In this document: piece after piece, positions 15,651 to 24,630 of the stretch | Layout of the letters: each line of letters begins with the position of its first letter | Position numbering within the stretch: the stretch's first letter is position 1 | Notes under the pieces: generated by a model | Told to the model about the DNA's origin: nothing | Database searches by the model: none | The model's input: only the letters and a program-made list of their open reading frames with translations | From: Planctomycetota bacterium | GTDB lineage: Bacteria; Planctomycetota; Phycisphaerae; UBA1845; UTPLA1 | Length of the DNA: 54,663 bases | Reading direction: 5' to 3' | NCBI GenBank assembly: GCA_016235815.1 | Contig: JACRIM010000018.1 | Location: 1 to 54,663, forward strand | Translations under genes and position numbers: made by a program

Positions 15651-16100
15651 ATGATCGGTCGGAATTGGAAAAGCCTTCTCGGCGGAATCTTCGCCTGCTT
15701 CGTCGTCGCGGTCAGCGTTGGTTGCCAGACGATTACCCCCGTCAACCTCACGCCGCCGCAATCGGCGATTGATCGGGACGGGACGTATCTCATTACTGTG
15801 ACCGGCGGCGGAGATCCGGGAGACCTCGGAACGGACCCTACGCTCGTCATTGCGGGCGGCCTGCTCACCAAGCTTGGTGCGACGGATATGACGCCGCAAG
15901 CCATTACCGTCACCGGCGCGAATTACATCTGGGTATCGGCGGCCTCAAAGGTTCTTTCGTCTCAGATTCCGTTTCCGGTGACCACGACGGTTACGCTGAA
16001 TGTCGATCTGCAGGGAAACGGAACGCTTGTGGGCACGATGACATTTTCGGCGTTGGGCCAGACATCGAATCCGCTAAGTGTCACCTTGGCGAAGCAGTAA
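15651..16100 (+). CDS. Small exported lipoprotein, pair member 1
   Basis: This 149-residue protein has a lipoprotein signal ending VAVSVGC and a beta-rich body (DGTYLITVTGG, TLVIAGGLLTKL, NVDLQGNGTLVGTMTFSALG). AGGAG precedes the ATG by eight bases. It shares the plan DGTY, an NGLLT or GGLLT turn and a TVTLNVD-type strand with the next gene, so the two are likely paralogues. I know no function. The 271 bp upstream (15380-15650) contain no convincing gene. Confidence 0.75.
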   Translation: MIGRNWKSLLGGIFACFVVAVSVGCQTITPVNLTPPQSAIDRDGTYLITVTGGGDPGDLGTDPTLVIAGGLLTKLGATDMTPQAITVTGANYIWVSAASKVLSSQIPFPVTTTVTLNVDLQGNGTLVGTMTFSALGQTSNPLSVTLAKQ

Positions 16101-16113
16101 GAAGGAAAACGTG

Positions 16114-16551
16114 ATGCCTCCGAATTCATGCCGCAAGTTTGCGTGGTCGATGCTGGTGGTTGCAACGTTTGCTGTCGGACAGGGCAGCAGTTGCGGCGCG
16201 CCGATCGATCTCTCCACGGCCATCGCACTCGATGGCACCTACACCATGGTGGTGAACAGCGCGCAACCGGGTTCGTTGCTGCCGGCGGGCACGACGGGGC
16301 CGGTGGTGATCACGAACGGCCTGTTGACGAGCTACCTCAATCAGCCGGTGACGAACCCGCAGACGCCGGTGATCAATGGGGCCATGTTTAAGTGGAGCGG
16401 GACCGTCGCATCGCCGAATGATCCTGCTCTGACCGCGTTGGTGACGCTGGATGTGACCAATCAGGGCGGCGGCGTGATGACGGGGACGGCGTTCTACACG
16501 ATCCTCGGGCTTGCGACTCCGTCGAGCACCATCACGATGACCAAGATGTAA
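16114..16551 (+). CDS. Small exported protein, pair member 2
   Basis: This 145-residue protein has a signal peptide ending near GQGSSC and the same beta-rich plan as its neighbour (LDGTYTMVVNSAQPG, VVITNGLLTSYL, GVMTGTAFYTILG). The ATG at 16114 has AAGGA at a good distance. The open frame begins 36 bases earlier, inside the previous gene. It is probably co-transcribed with pair member 1 and ends at a strong terminator. Confidence 0.72.
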   Translation: MPPNSCRKFAWSMLVVATFAVGQGSSCGAPIDLSTAIALDGTYTMVVNSAQPGSLLPAGTTGPVVITNGLLTSYLNQPVTNPQTPVINGAMFKWSGTVASPNDPALTALVTLDVTNQGGGVMTGTAFYTILGLATPSSTITMTKM

Positions 16552-16573
16552 GCTGGTCCGTTGTTTGTTGATT

Positions 16574-16618
16574 AAAAAAGGCCCCGACCGTGTGAGCGGC
16601 CGGGGCCTTTTCTTTTTT
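16574..16618. terminator. Bidirectional intrinsic terminator
   Basis: The stem has arms AAAAAGGCCCCG and CGGGGCC, with TTTTCTTTTTT on the plus side and a matching A-run on the other. It serves the small exported protein genes on the plus strand and the large convergent gene on the minus strand. Confidence 0.9.
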
Positions 16619-16648
16619 ATTGCGATAACACTAACTGGATGTCAGTGA

Positions 16649-18781
16649 TTATTCGTCCTCGTCTTCATCAGCCGCCGGCTTGGGCTTCTTCTTTGGGGCG
16701 GCGGCCTTCTTGTGTGCCGGCTTTGCGTCGTCGGTCGTCTTGGCCTCGTCCTCTTCGGCATCGGGCGGGCGCGGTCCCTTGTAGTTCTGGACACTGCGCT
16801 CGCGCCATGCACCGTTCTCGAAGGTGGTGTAGCTGCTCGTGGACTGGAAGAAATCCAGTTTGCCGGCGACGGGGCCGAGTTTGGCGAGGAGCGGCGGCAC
16901 CTTGGTCAAGAAGCCGCGAATCTCGGGAGGCATGTCCTGGCCGAACATGCCTGCCATGCCGAGTGCCATGGAGATTGCGCCGATGGCACTCTGAATCTGC
17001 TCGGCCTTGCCGGTTTCATCTTCAAAGCTGATCGACTCGAGGGCTCCCGACTTGGGCCGGACGGATTCATTCATGAATTGCTCGGACTTGGTGATGTTGG
17101 CATGTTTGCCGGCTGCGGTTTCGAGCACCATCTTGAGGCCTTTGGTGCTGGTGCCGATGCAGAGATAGCCTTCGGCACAACCGATGACCGGCGTCACTCC
17201 GCCGCCCATCATCATAAGCATGGGGTGGGAGAACTGTCGGAAACCGGCGTTGCCCGCGATTTCAACCTCGCTAATGACCAGGCCGCCTTCCTTGCCGGCC
17301 TTTTCGGTGACGAAGGCGAAAAGGCGATCGAGCTGGGCACCCATGCGCTTCACGTCCGTGACTTTGAGCATGAAGACCATGTCGTTCCCAGTCTCGACGG
17401 AAACGTAGCCGCCGGCAAAGAGCGACAGGATGTCCTTCTCAATGTTGAGATTCCACTGATCGGCTTGCATCGAATCGAGGTGGGCGATGTGATTCGGGCC
17501 GTCGGGGATGTTCTCGCTGACGAAATCGCGGATGGCATGGTAGAGCTGGGTCCAATTGCAGCCGTTGCCGACGGAGAAGTTCTTCGCCTCTTTGGGGATG
17601 AAGCGTTCGTAATTCTTGACAGGCTCCTGCCCCGTGAAGACTTTGCATAGTGCATTGTCTTTCGCGCCGGGGAGCAGGGTTGTGTAGCTTTCGGAATGGA
17701 CGGAGTGACCGTCGGTCCAACGTACCGACGCCATGAAGTCGATGAAGCTGACTTCATCGAGCGCTTTGGCGATGATGGCACCGCCGTCGGGGCCTTCGTC
17801 CTCTTCATCATCGTCGGCCTCTTCATCATCGGCCTCGTCGTTTGCGGGTTTCTTGGACTTCGCCTTGGATGGTTTTGCATCCTCGTCGTCAGCGTCGTCG
17901 TCGGCTGCCTTCGCCTTGGCCTTTGCGGGCTTGGCGTTTGCTGCGGCCTTCTTGGAGGGGCCGCCGTGGTTCCCAATGCCGCCAACCATGGTCTTTACCT
18001 GGCCGAACATGTTGGACATATCCCAGAAGACGAGTTCGTCTTCGGCGGGAGGGAGCTTGGCGAATGCGCCTTTGAAACGTTCGGAATCCACGAGGGCTTT
18101 TACATCTTTGGAGCCTTTAAGCAGCTTGACGGAATCTTCCATCATGCCGAGGCCGCCGAAGCCGAAGATGATGACATCCTTCCAGTAGCCGACGGCGACG
18201 CCGAGGCTCGGGAGCGCGCTCGGGCCGAAGACGGCCATGGTGAAGTCGTCCTTGTGGATTTCGGTGACGGCCATGCCCTGTCCGCCGTTTGCTTCAATGA
18301 GGCGAACGAGTTCTTCCATGATGGCCTTGACCGCGCCGTAGGCCTTGACGGACTTTTCTTTGTCGAGGCGGCCGAGAAGGATGCCCTCATAAGGAGAACC
18401 GGCGGCAGGCAGGACGTATCGGCCGGCGTGGACGCTTTCCTTGGCGAACAGCTCGCCCCAGTTCACGTCTTTGCAGAGGCCGGAGAACTTCTCGCGGATC
18501 TCATCGACCTTCTCCACCTGCTCGTCGTCCATGGCGTCGCTGATCATTTCCCAGACGTCGCCAACGACACCGCTCTCGTGGAACGCTTTGAAGACGCGGT
18601 GCCAATGTGCGTCAAGAAAATCGCGTTCGGCATTGCCTCGGGCCGCAACGGCAATGAAAACATCGGCCGGGATGGCGCGGGTGAGGGGGAATTTGCTCAG
18701 GTCGGTTTGGGCCATCGCCGGCTGAATCGCGATGGCGATGGTCAACATTCCGACGAAACGGCTTACGTTACGCTTGATCAT
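16649..18781 (-). CDS. Large secreted planctomycete protein with acidic Lys/Ala linker
   Basis: The 710-residue product starts with a signal peptide (cleavage after AIQPAMA). Two globular parts (IPADVFIAVAARGN opening, then repeated FGFGG and TLLPGAKD segments) are split by a long Lys/Ala/Asp/Glu-rich low-complexity linker around residues 270-335. A second charged tail ends the protein. The general plan resembles the DUF3352-like exported proteins seen in planctomycetes, whose function is unknown. The ATG at 18781 is chosen because GGGAG lies eight bases before it; the frame begins at 18889. Confidence 0.75.
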   Translation of the reverse strand: MIKRNVSRFVGMLTIAIAIQPAMAQTDLSKFPLTRAIPADVFIAVAARGNAERDFLDAHWHRVFKAFHESGVVGDVWEMISDAMDDEQVEKVDEIREKFSGLCKDVNWGELFAKESVHAGRYVLPAAGSPYEGILLGRLDKEKSVKAYGAVKAIMEELVRLIEANGGQGMAVTEIHKDDFTMAVFGPSALPSLGVAVGYWKDVIIFGFGGLGMMEDSVKLLKGSKDVKALVDSERFKGAFAKLPPAEDELVFWDMSNMFGQVKTMVGGIGNHGGPSKKAAANAKPAKAKAKAADDDADDEDAKPSKAKSKKPANDEADDEEADDDEEDEGPDGGAIIAKALDEVSFIDFMASVRWTDGHSVHSESYTTLLPGAKDNALCKVFTGQEPVKNYERFIPKEAKNFSVGNGCNWTQLYHAIRDFVSENIPDGPNHIAHLDSMQADQWNLNIEKDILSLFAGGYVSVETGNDMVFMLKVTDVKRMGAQLDRLFAFVTEKAGKEGGLVISEVEIAGNAGFRQFSHPMLMMMGGGVTPVIGCAEGYLCIGTSTKGLKMVLETAAGKHANITKSEQFMNESVRPKSGALESISFEDETGKAEQIQSAIGAISMALGMAGMFGQDMPPEIRGFLTKVPPLLAKLGPVAGKLDFFQSTSSYTTFENGAWRERSVQNYKGPRPPDAEEDEAKTTDDAKPAHKKAAAPKKKPKPAADEDEDE

Positions 18782-19028
18782 TTCGTGTGCTCCCATGAAA
18801 TAACTGCGAGTTGAGGTGAGACGCCGTCGCGCTCGCAACGCGGCGGCCGGTCCCAGTCGGGAAAAACGTGGAAGGGTAGTGGGGTTCACGCGCCGAGGCC
18901 AGCGGCCATTCCATCGGGCAGGAAAGGGACTATTCGGACCGCAATAAGGGGGGCGGGACGTCGTTTAGGTTGTTGGCAGCCAAGAGTTTAGGTGTCCCGC
19001 AAAGCGGGGCCGTTTGGAGGAGTTCATC

Positions 19029-19721
19029 ATGTTTACCATGGGTGTCATTGGAATTGTTTTGGCGACCGGAACGATCCCTTTTGAAGGGGGGCCGGGGCGG
19101 CCTCGCGATGGGGGTGACCGGTTTGAGCGTCTCGATCGGAATCACGACGGCGTGATTGATCGCGGCGAGTTCGACCGCGGAATGGAACAGCGGCGCGAAG
19201 GAATCGCAAGGCGCGGGCCGCGCGCGGATGGGCCGGGCACTCCGGGGATGGGGCAGATGGGTGAGCGGATTCGTCAACGGGTGCGCGAGCGCGTTCAGGA
19301 AGTGATGCGCGAGCGGTCGAGCGGATGTCCGAATTGCCCTATGAAGCGGAATGACGGAGAGCGCGGGGGGCGGGGAATGAATCGGCAAGGTCCGGGACCG
19401 CAGGCCGAAGGACGACATGGCGGACATGGCCACGGCGCTTTTGAACAGCCCGCGCCGCCACCGCGTGGCCCGGGTGCGCCGCCGTCGCCGCGTGATTTTC
19501 GATCGCGTGGTCCCGATCGCGATCCTGAGGCGCGCAGTGGAGAGCGAATGCGCGATCGACGAATTGAGCGGTTCTTCCATCGGTTTGATGATGACCACGA
19601 CGGCAAGATCGATCGTGACGAGGCGAGGGATACGGGCCGGGCGCGGATGCGGCATCACGGTGAACAGAGGCGACACGATGATGGTGAGCCGACGCGACGT
19701 CCGGAACATCGCGAGGATTGA
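19029..19721 (+). CDS. Secreted EF-hand calcium-binding protein
   Basis: This 230-residue Arg/Gly/Pro-rich protein has two EF-hand loops, DRNHDGVIDRGEF and DDDHDGKIDRDEA, each with the Asp/Asn/Asp/Glu ligand spacing. They are separated by a long disordered region containing CPNCP. A short hydrophobic N-terminus (MFTMGVIGIVLATG) may be a signal. GGAGGAG lies six bases before the ATG at 19029. EF-hand proteins of this sort are abundant in planctomycetes; a calcium-dependent envelope role is inference. Confidence 0.78.
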   Translation: MFTMGVIGIVLATGTIPFEGGPGRPRDGGDRFERLDRNHDGVIDRGEFDRGMEQRREGIARRGPRADGPGTPGMGQMGERIRQRVRERVQEVMRERSSGCPNCPMKRNDGERGGRGMNRQGPGPQAEGRHGGHGHGAFEQPAPPPRGPGAPPSPRDFRSRGPDRDPEARSGERMRDRRIERFFHRFDDDHDGKIDRDEARDTGRARMRHHGEQRRHDDGEPTRRPEHRED

Positions 19722-19748
19722 GTTCGTCAGTGAACGAGTTCGGTTGAT

Positions 19749-21230
19749 TTAGTTTGAGCGGGCCGAGGATTCGATGAAGTCCTCGGCTCGCTTTTTTTGT
19801 TTGATGGCGGCGGGGTCGGCGGCGAGGTTTTCGTATGCGTGCAGGAGGTCTTGCTGGATGGCGCGGCTTCGCGTCACAAGAGAATCCGCGAGTTGGGTTC
19901 TTTCCGAATCGACTCGTTTTGCGAGGGATTCGCGCTGAGTAGGAGGTTCGAGTGAGTTTCCGTGGGCGGCACCGATGACTGCGCCGAGTACTGCGGCAGA
20001 CTCGCGGACGTGTTTTTGTTTCTTGAGGTTCTTGTGGGAAAGCTCCTCGTTCCACGGATTCTTGGGGCGAACGAGGAAACCGGCTTCGTCGGTTTGCGTC
20101 CAGCCAACGAGCCACGGGGGCGGAGCAAGCGCGCGTCGGAACGCCTCAGCGACAAACTGGGCGCGTATCGGGCCGATTGGATTACCGAGGGATGATGCGC
20201 GCGTCGCGGCGGGTGTGGGTTCGCTCTTGAGTTCAAACATGATTGCATGGCGCGGTTCAATCGCGGGCGCGTTTAGCAACACGAGGAACTTTGGAATTCC
20301 CTGGCTGCCGCTGCTTTCGAGACGCGTCCAACGGGCCACATCGAGCACGGCAGCGCGACACGATGCCGCACTCCCCAGTTTTAGAGTATCTCGTTGGAGC
20401 GGTCGGTCCGCGTATTGGCAGAACGCGTCGACAAGCTTTTCGCGTGTTTCCGCGTCAACCAGCTCCATCAGATCCGTGGGGTGGTCTTTCTTGAAGCGAA
20501 CGGTGCGGAATCGGTTCGGATTCGCGGGATCGCAGAATTGAGCGACATAGTCCGCATGGTCTGACTCGCGCGCTTTAGCCAGCAAGTCGGCAACGGTGGA
20601 ATATTGCGTTGCCAGTTTTTTCGTTGAGGTGCCGTTGCTCACGCCGTGGACGTAGGCAGCAAGCAATTCGTCGGCCACCTCGTTCCAATCGTTGATGTCG
20701 ATGTCGCGCTCCTCGGCCGCAAAACGGAGTGCCGAAAGGGCGCGGAGGAGATCGAGCTGGAAGGGCCCGCGAACGGCTTCGTCGAAATCCACAAGGCCAA
20801 AGCCGAGGTCGTCGGAATCACGTCGGCCGGCGAGAAAAGTGCCGACGTTTCCAATGTGAACGTCGCCATGAAGAATGACGAGCACCGATGCGCCGCGCAG
20901 CCAGTCTTCCGCGTGATGATTGCTCCAATCGTAGAAGAGGTCGGCTGTGCCGCGGAAGAAGTTGTATGGCCCGACGAGGAGGCTGCGCACCTTCATGGGC
21001 AGGGCGCGCGGGTCGTCCTGGGTGAGATGGGGGTTGAGCGACTTGATTTGACCAAGGGTGGATTGGGATTTGAGTGCCACGTCGTCATCCGCGATTGCCG
21101 GGGCCGCAGAGGCCCAGAGACAAGGCATCATAAGCGAGGCGATGATCATCGTGCGCGTGGCATCGCGATAAGACCTTGCGGATACAAAGGATTCGTGAGT
21201 CTGGGCGTTATGGGTATCGGCTGACTTCAT
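19749..21230 (-). CDS. DUF2252 family protein, exported
   Basis: The family motif HGDVHIGNVGTF followed by FGLVDFDEAVRGPFQLDLLR is present. It recalls the HGD and DFD catalytic elements of aminoglycoside-kinase-like folds, although no DUF2252 activity is firmly known. A hydrophobic segment MIIASLMMPCLWASAAPAIA suggests export, unusual for a kinase-like domain. The frame opens at 21290; ATGs at 21230 and 21149 are alternatives and none has an ideal ribosome binding site, so the N-terminus is uncertain. The 3' end overlaps the terminator of the convergent gene. Confidence 0.8.
   Translation of the reverse strand: MKSADTHNAQTHESFVSARSYRDATRTMIIASLMMPCLWASAAPAIADDDVALKSQSTLGQIKSLNPHLTQDDPRALPMKVRSLLVGPYNFFRGTADLFYDWSNHHAEDWLRGASVLVILHGDVHIGNVGTFLAGRRDSDDLGFGLVDFDEAVRGPFQLDLLRALSALRFAAEERDIDINDWNEVADELLAAYVHGVSNGTSTKKLATQYSTVADLLAKARESDHADYVAQFCDPANPNRFRTVRFKKDHPTDLMELVDAETREKLVDAFCQYADRPLQRDTLKLGSAASCRAAVLDVARWTRLESSGSQGIPKFLVLLNAPAIEPRHAIMFELKSEPTPAATRASSLGNPIGPIRAQFVAEAFRRALAPPPWLVGWTQTDEAGFLVRPKNPWNEELSHKNLKKQKHVRESAAVLGAVIGAAHGNSLEPPTQRESLAKRVDSERTQLADSLVTRSRAIQQDLLHAYENLAADPAAIKQKKRAEDFIESSARSN
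19762..19798 (+). terminator. Intrinsic terminator inside the 3' end of the convergent gene
   Basis: GCCGAGGA (19762-19769) and TCCTCGGC (19780-19787) form a stem, and a run of seven T follows. It terminates the EF-hand gene on the plus strand and lies within the last 15 codons of the DUF2252 gene on the minus strand. Confidence 0.85.
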
Positions 21231-21376
21231 TCCTACAGAGTGTGGCTGGCCCGGTTTCTTCTGCCAAGTGCCGCCTTCACACTTAACCATTTCTTAGCGC
21301 TGGCTAAACGCGAAACAAATAAGTCCTTGACATGATTGGCGGGCCATCAGGCCGATGGCAGAGGACATTGAGCCAC

Positions 21377-22285
21377 ATGGAATACAAGCAATCTCCGCGT
21401 GCGCGGTCCGGGTTTACGCTCATCGAACTGCTGATCGTCATCAGCATCATATCGCTGCTTATTGCAATCCTACTGCCTGCATTATCCGCGGCCCGTGAAA
21501 GCGGCCTGGAGACGAAGTGCCGTGCTAATTTGAAGGCCTTTGGGCAGGGGGTGATGACCTATGCTCAGGCGAACGACGAGTTCCTCTGCAGTGGGGCATT
21601 TGATCCGCAGGTTTCGAACAGGCGCGACGGCCCTGTGGATCGTGTGGGATGGGTCGCGGATCAGGTGAATTCGAAAGCCTCCTTTCCCGCGACGATGCTG
21701 TGCCCTTCGAATGTCGCAATCTACAACCAGAAGTTGGGAACTGACGGCGGAACCTACACGCCGAATCAGGCCAAAGAACTTGTGCGCCGCGGCTACAACA
21801 CGAACTACACGCAGTCGTGGTACATGGGTCGCACGGAATACAAGCCCGGTGGAACCGGCAATTTGAAATCCATCACCGGAACTTTTTGGGCACTGCACAC
21901 CAGTTTCCTGCGAAGCGTGGATAGTTCGCGCGTGCCACTGCTCGGTGATGGGCGAACCGACTCGGGCGCCTTTGTGCTCGGACAGCGATGCGTAAAGACC
22001 ATGGGCGACGGTCCTTACGGTGGCGCCTACGGGCCACAGGATTATCGAGATTTTGGGCCTGCCCACGGGCGAGCGGGGTGGACCAGCAAAGGGCACGATC
22101 GCATCCGGGCAAACATGTTGTTCGCGGATGGGCACGCGGGGTTCTTCAAGGATTTGGATCGAGATGGCGAGTTTGCGCTGGAAGACACGGGGGACCAGCC
22201 ACGACAGAAGGACCTCGGAAGTGATGTATTTGACGGCGTGCTGACCCTCGGGCGTCGATCGATGACGGCGGCCGCGATGGAATAG
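21377..22285 (+). CDS. Type II secretion/prepilin-like pseudopilin of the planctomycete H-X9-DG type
   Basis: This 302-residue protein has a class III leader: SGFTLIELLIVISIISLLIA, cleaved before Phe by prepilin peptidase, with the +5 Glu. The C-terminal half has the NMLFADGHAGFF motif of the very large planctomycete DUF1559-type pseudopilin family. These proteins are numerous in this phylum and lie in the envelope; few have assigned roles. The ATG at 21377 matches the leader. A TTGACA at 21327-21332 could be a -35 element, but no clear -10 follows. Confidence 0.88.
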   Translation: MEYKQSPRARSGFTLIELLIVISIISLLIAILLPALSAARESGLETKCRANLKAFGQGVMTYAQANDEFLCSGAFDPQVSNRRDGPVDRVGWVADQVNSKASFPATMLCPSNVAIYNQKLGTDGGTYTPNQAKELVRRGYNTNYTQSWYMGRTEYKPGGTGNLKSITGTFWALHTSFLRSVDSSRVPLLGDGRTDSGAFVLGQRCVKTMGDGPYGGAYGPQDYRDFGPAHGRAGWTSKGHDRIRANMLFADGHAGFFKDLDRDGEFALEDTGDQPRQKDLGSDVFDGVLTLGRRSMTAAAME

Positions 22286-22364
22286 AGACGTTCCGTCCAA
22301 TGGGGGGATCGCGGGGCAGTAGGTTTCCATAACGAATCAACCTTCAAGGTATCAGGAGAGAAGA

Positions 22365-24572
22365 ATGAGCAAGCGGACAATTTTCGGCGCGGCGATTCTC
22401 TGTTCGATTGTCGCGGCGGTCGCGCGGGGCACGGTGTTTTTGAATGAAATCTATGTAAACCCGGCGAGCAGTTCCGACAATACCCAGGAATTCATCGAGC
22501 TCTTGGGCACGCCGGGTATGAAGTTGAATGGCTATGCGATTGCCATCATCAATGGTGCACAGCGTAAGAACCATCCGATTGATCAAATTCCACCGTTCTG
22601 TACGACAGAGCCGCCGGCGTGTGCGACGGTACCGGTGCCGACGGTGTGTTCGCAGGAGATCGATGAGTTCTTCAGCCTCGATGGGTTGACGCTTGGATCA
22701 AACGGATTGCTGGTGATTTGTCGCGGCGCAACGTCGGGTTACACACCGGCATTGACCCCGGATACGAACATTGTTCGATGGAATACGCTCTGGAACGGTT
22801 TTCTCGATACCACGGGCGGCATGGAAAACGACGGAAGCAACACGATCATGCTGATACGGAATCGCCCGGGTGCAACGCAGGCGACGTGTCCTGCCGGCCC
22901 GTGTGCCAATCTTCGTTGGGGCAAGGACATCAAGCAGGACCAGGAGATTATCTTTCTCGCGCCGCCGGATGACGCTTGTTATCAGTATGGAGACGGCAAC
23001 CTCGACAAAGGCGGGCCGGATGGCAATGGCGGTCAGTTACTCGATTTGAAGGGTGCGTCCACGGTTGGCGATATCTCGGATGACCTTGAGATTGTCGATG
23101 AAGTCAGTTACGAGCAGGATCAGGGCTGGGAATACGACGAAGACGATCGACACGTCGATAATGGAAGTCCGTCCCTCGGATTGCCGACACGGCGCGTGCA
23201 TCAGATCGGCGATACACAGGGGTTTACTCCGGACTGCCTGACGCGCGTGGACTATCGCACCAAGGGGCCGGGTTGGGCGCCGGTGGGCGGGGCGACGGGC
23301 GAGCAGGGAAACGGAAATAACTGGCAGGACACTGCGACTGAGCAGTGGATTCGCGGCGAGTCGGTGGGATCGGGCGCGGGGGGTATCAATCAGCCCTTCT
23401 TCTTCAGCAATCTTGCGAACCCCGATCCGAATGCCGTTCAGCCGTATGAAACCAATGTGCCGCTTTGGCTCGCCGACGGGCAGGGTACGGATTATGACTT
23501 CCTGACGGCAAACAGCTATCAGATCATGGCGGGGCGGATCAATCCGCTCGCGATACCCTGGATTCCCGGTGACGTGAATCGCGACGGGGCATGTGATTCC
23601 GCGGACATTTCGAAGCTCGCATCCGTATTCGGAAACGACAACTGGATTTTCAGTAATGGATGGGAAATGTCTCCGGAGGGTGACAGCGGCGACCCGGCCA
23701 CGCAGACGCGGCCGTGGGATGTCGAGGGCACCGGCGACAACGGGATGGAGCCGAGCGACTTGCAGTGGTGCCTGAACTTCCAGGGTAACACGAACGGCCG
23801 AATCGTCGGCGTGCGCTATGACAGCACGACGCCGACACCGGCGGGCGCAGGCGTTGCGTTGAACTCCAACGCGGGCACAACCGTCACGGTCTCAACGTCA
23901 TCGTCAAATCCCTGTGGACGGGCACTCAACGCACTGTTCATCGGTGACACGATTGAGATCACGGTGCGCGGGCAGGTGACAGCCGGTGCGAACAGCACGG
24001 CGGGCAATGAGAACGGTGTGATGCAGTTTGCGAATGACCTGACGATCAGCGCTGGTGGGGTGCTGAAGGTCGTTTCCGTGCAGCCTCTGGGTGCATTCAA
24101 TACGACACGGTCCGCGATTCAGGCTCCGCAGGGGATCGGCGGAGATTTGGGTATGAAGTCGATCAACGGGTATTCCACGTCGTTCACGCAAGGGGTGAGC
24201 GCGACGGCCGACATGTATCGCGTGACGCTGAAGGCGATCGGCCCGGGTAGCGCGAATGCGACGATCGGAGCTGCGACGTTGGCGAAGTTTGCGGCGAGTA
24301 CACCGGGCGGCATCAAGATTGGTCACACTGCAAGCAACGGCAACCCCGCGTCGGTGGTGCAGCCCGCGCCGGTGGCGGTCACAGTGACGACGACGCCATT
24401 GGGCGACGTTAACATCGATTCGATTCTGGATCTGGGCGACGTGACCGCGCTTGTTAACGTCTTGCTCGGCATTGATACCGATCCGCAGCGAGTCGCGCGG
24501 GCGGATATCAACTGCGACGGCGCAGCGAACGGTCGCGACGTGGCGGCGTTTGTGCCGTTGCTCGTGCCATAA
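22365..24572 (+). CDS. Large secreted protein with lamin-tail domain and dockerin-like segments
   Basis: The 735-residue product has a signal peptide, then a lamin-tail-like domain (VFLNEIYVNPASSSDNTQ, EFIELLGTPGMKLNGYAI, about residues 24-60). A first dockerin-like calcium segment is PGDVNRDGACDSADISKLAS (about 405-424). A cohesin-like beta domain follows, then a terminal dockerin-like pair (GDVNIDSILDLGDVTALVN and ADINCDGAANGRDVAAF). The architecture is extracellular and probably calcium-stabilised. A binding or anchoring role is likely; no catalytic motif is visible. A GGAGAG ribosome binding site precedes the ATG. Confidence 0.82.
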   Translation: MSKRTIFGAAILCSIVAAVARGTVFLNEIYVNPASSSDNTQEFIELLGTPGMKLNGYAIAIINGAQRKNHPIDQIPPFCTTEPPACATVPVPTVCSQEIDEFFSLDGLTLGSNGLLVICRGATSGYTPALTPDTNIVRWNTLWNGFLDTTGGMENDGSNTIMLIRNRPGATQATCPAGPCANLRWGKDIKQDQEIIFLAPPDDACYQYGDGNLDKGGPDGNGGQLLDLKGASTVGDISDDLEIVDEVSYEQDQGWEYDEDDRHVDNGSPSLGLPTRRVHQIGDTQGFTPDCLTRVDYRTKGPGWAPVGGATGEQGNGNNWQDTATEQWIRGESVGSGAGGINQPFFFSNLANPDPNAVQPYETNVPLWLADGQGTDYDFLTANSYQIMAGRINPLAIPWIPGDVNRDGACDSADISKLASVFGNDNWIFSNGWEMSPEGDSGDPATQTRPWDVEGTGDNGMEPSDLQWCLNFQGNTNGRIVGVRYDSTTPTPAGAGVALNSNAGTTVTVSTSSSNPCGRALNALFIGDTIEITVRGQVTAGANSTAGNENGVMQFANDLTISAGGVLKVVSVQPLGAFNTTRSAIQAPQGIGGDLGMKSINGYSTSFTQGVSATADMYRVTLKAIGPGSANATIGAATLAKFAASTPGGIKIGHTASNGNPASVVQPAPVAVTVTTTPLGDVNIDSILDLGDVTALVNVLLGIDTDPQRVARADINCDGAANGRDVAAFVPLLVP

Positions 24573-24591
24573 GTTACGCGGGTATTCGCTC

Positions 24592-24630
24592 GAAAAAGGG
24601 CCGTCGGCCGGAGGGGCGTGGACCTTTTTC
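24592..24630 (+). terminator. Terminator shared by convergent genes
   Basis: GAAAAAGG (24592-24599) and CCTTTTTC (24623-24630) frame a GC-rich inner hairpin (GGCCG-TCGGCC). The symmetry fits termination on both strands. On the minus side it touches the last codons of moeA. Confidence 0.75.

Noticed and set aside
15380-15913. N-terminal extension of the toxin-like gene to 291 residues
   Set aside because: The extension overlaps the divergent lipoprotein gene and its translation is Arg/Pro/Ser-rich without pattern.
17696-18814. 372-codon plus-strand frame over the large secreted protein gene
   Set aside because: It is a shadow; the minus-strand product has a signal peptide, ribosome binding site and terminator.
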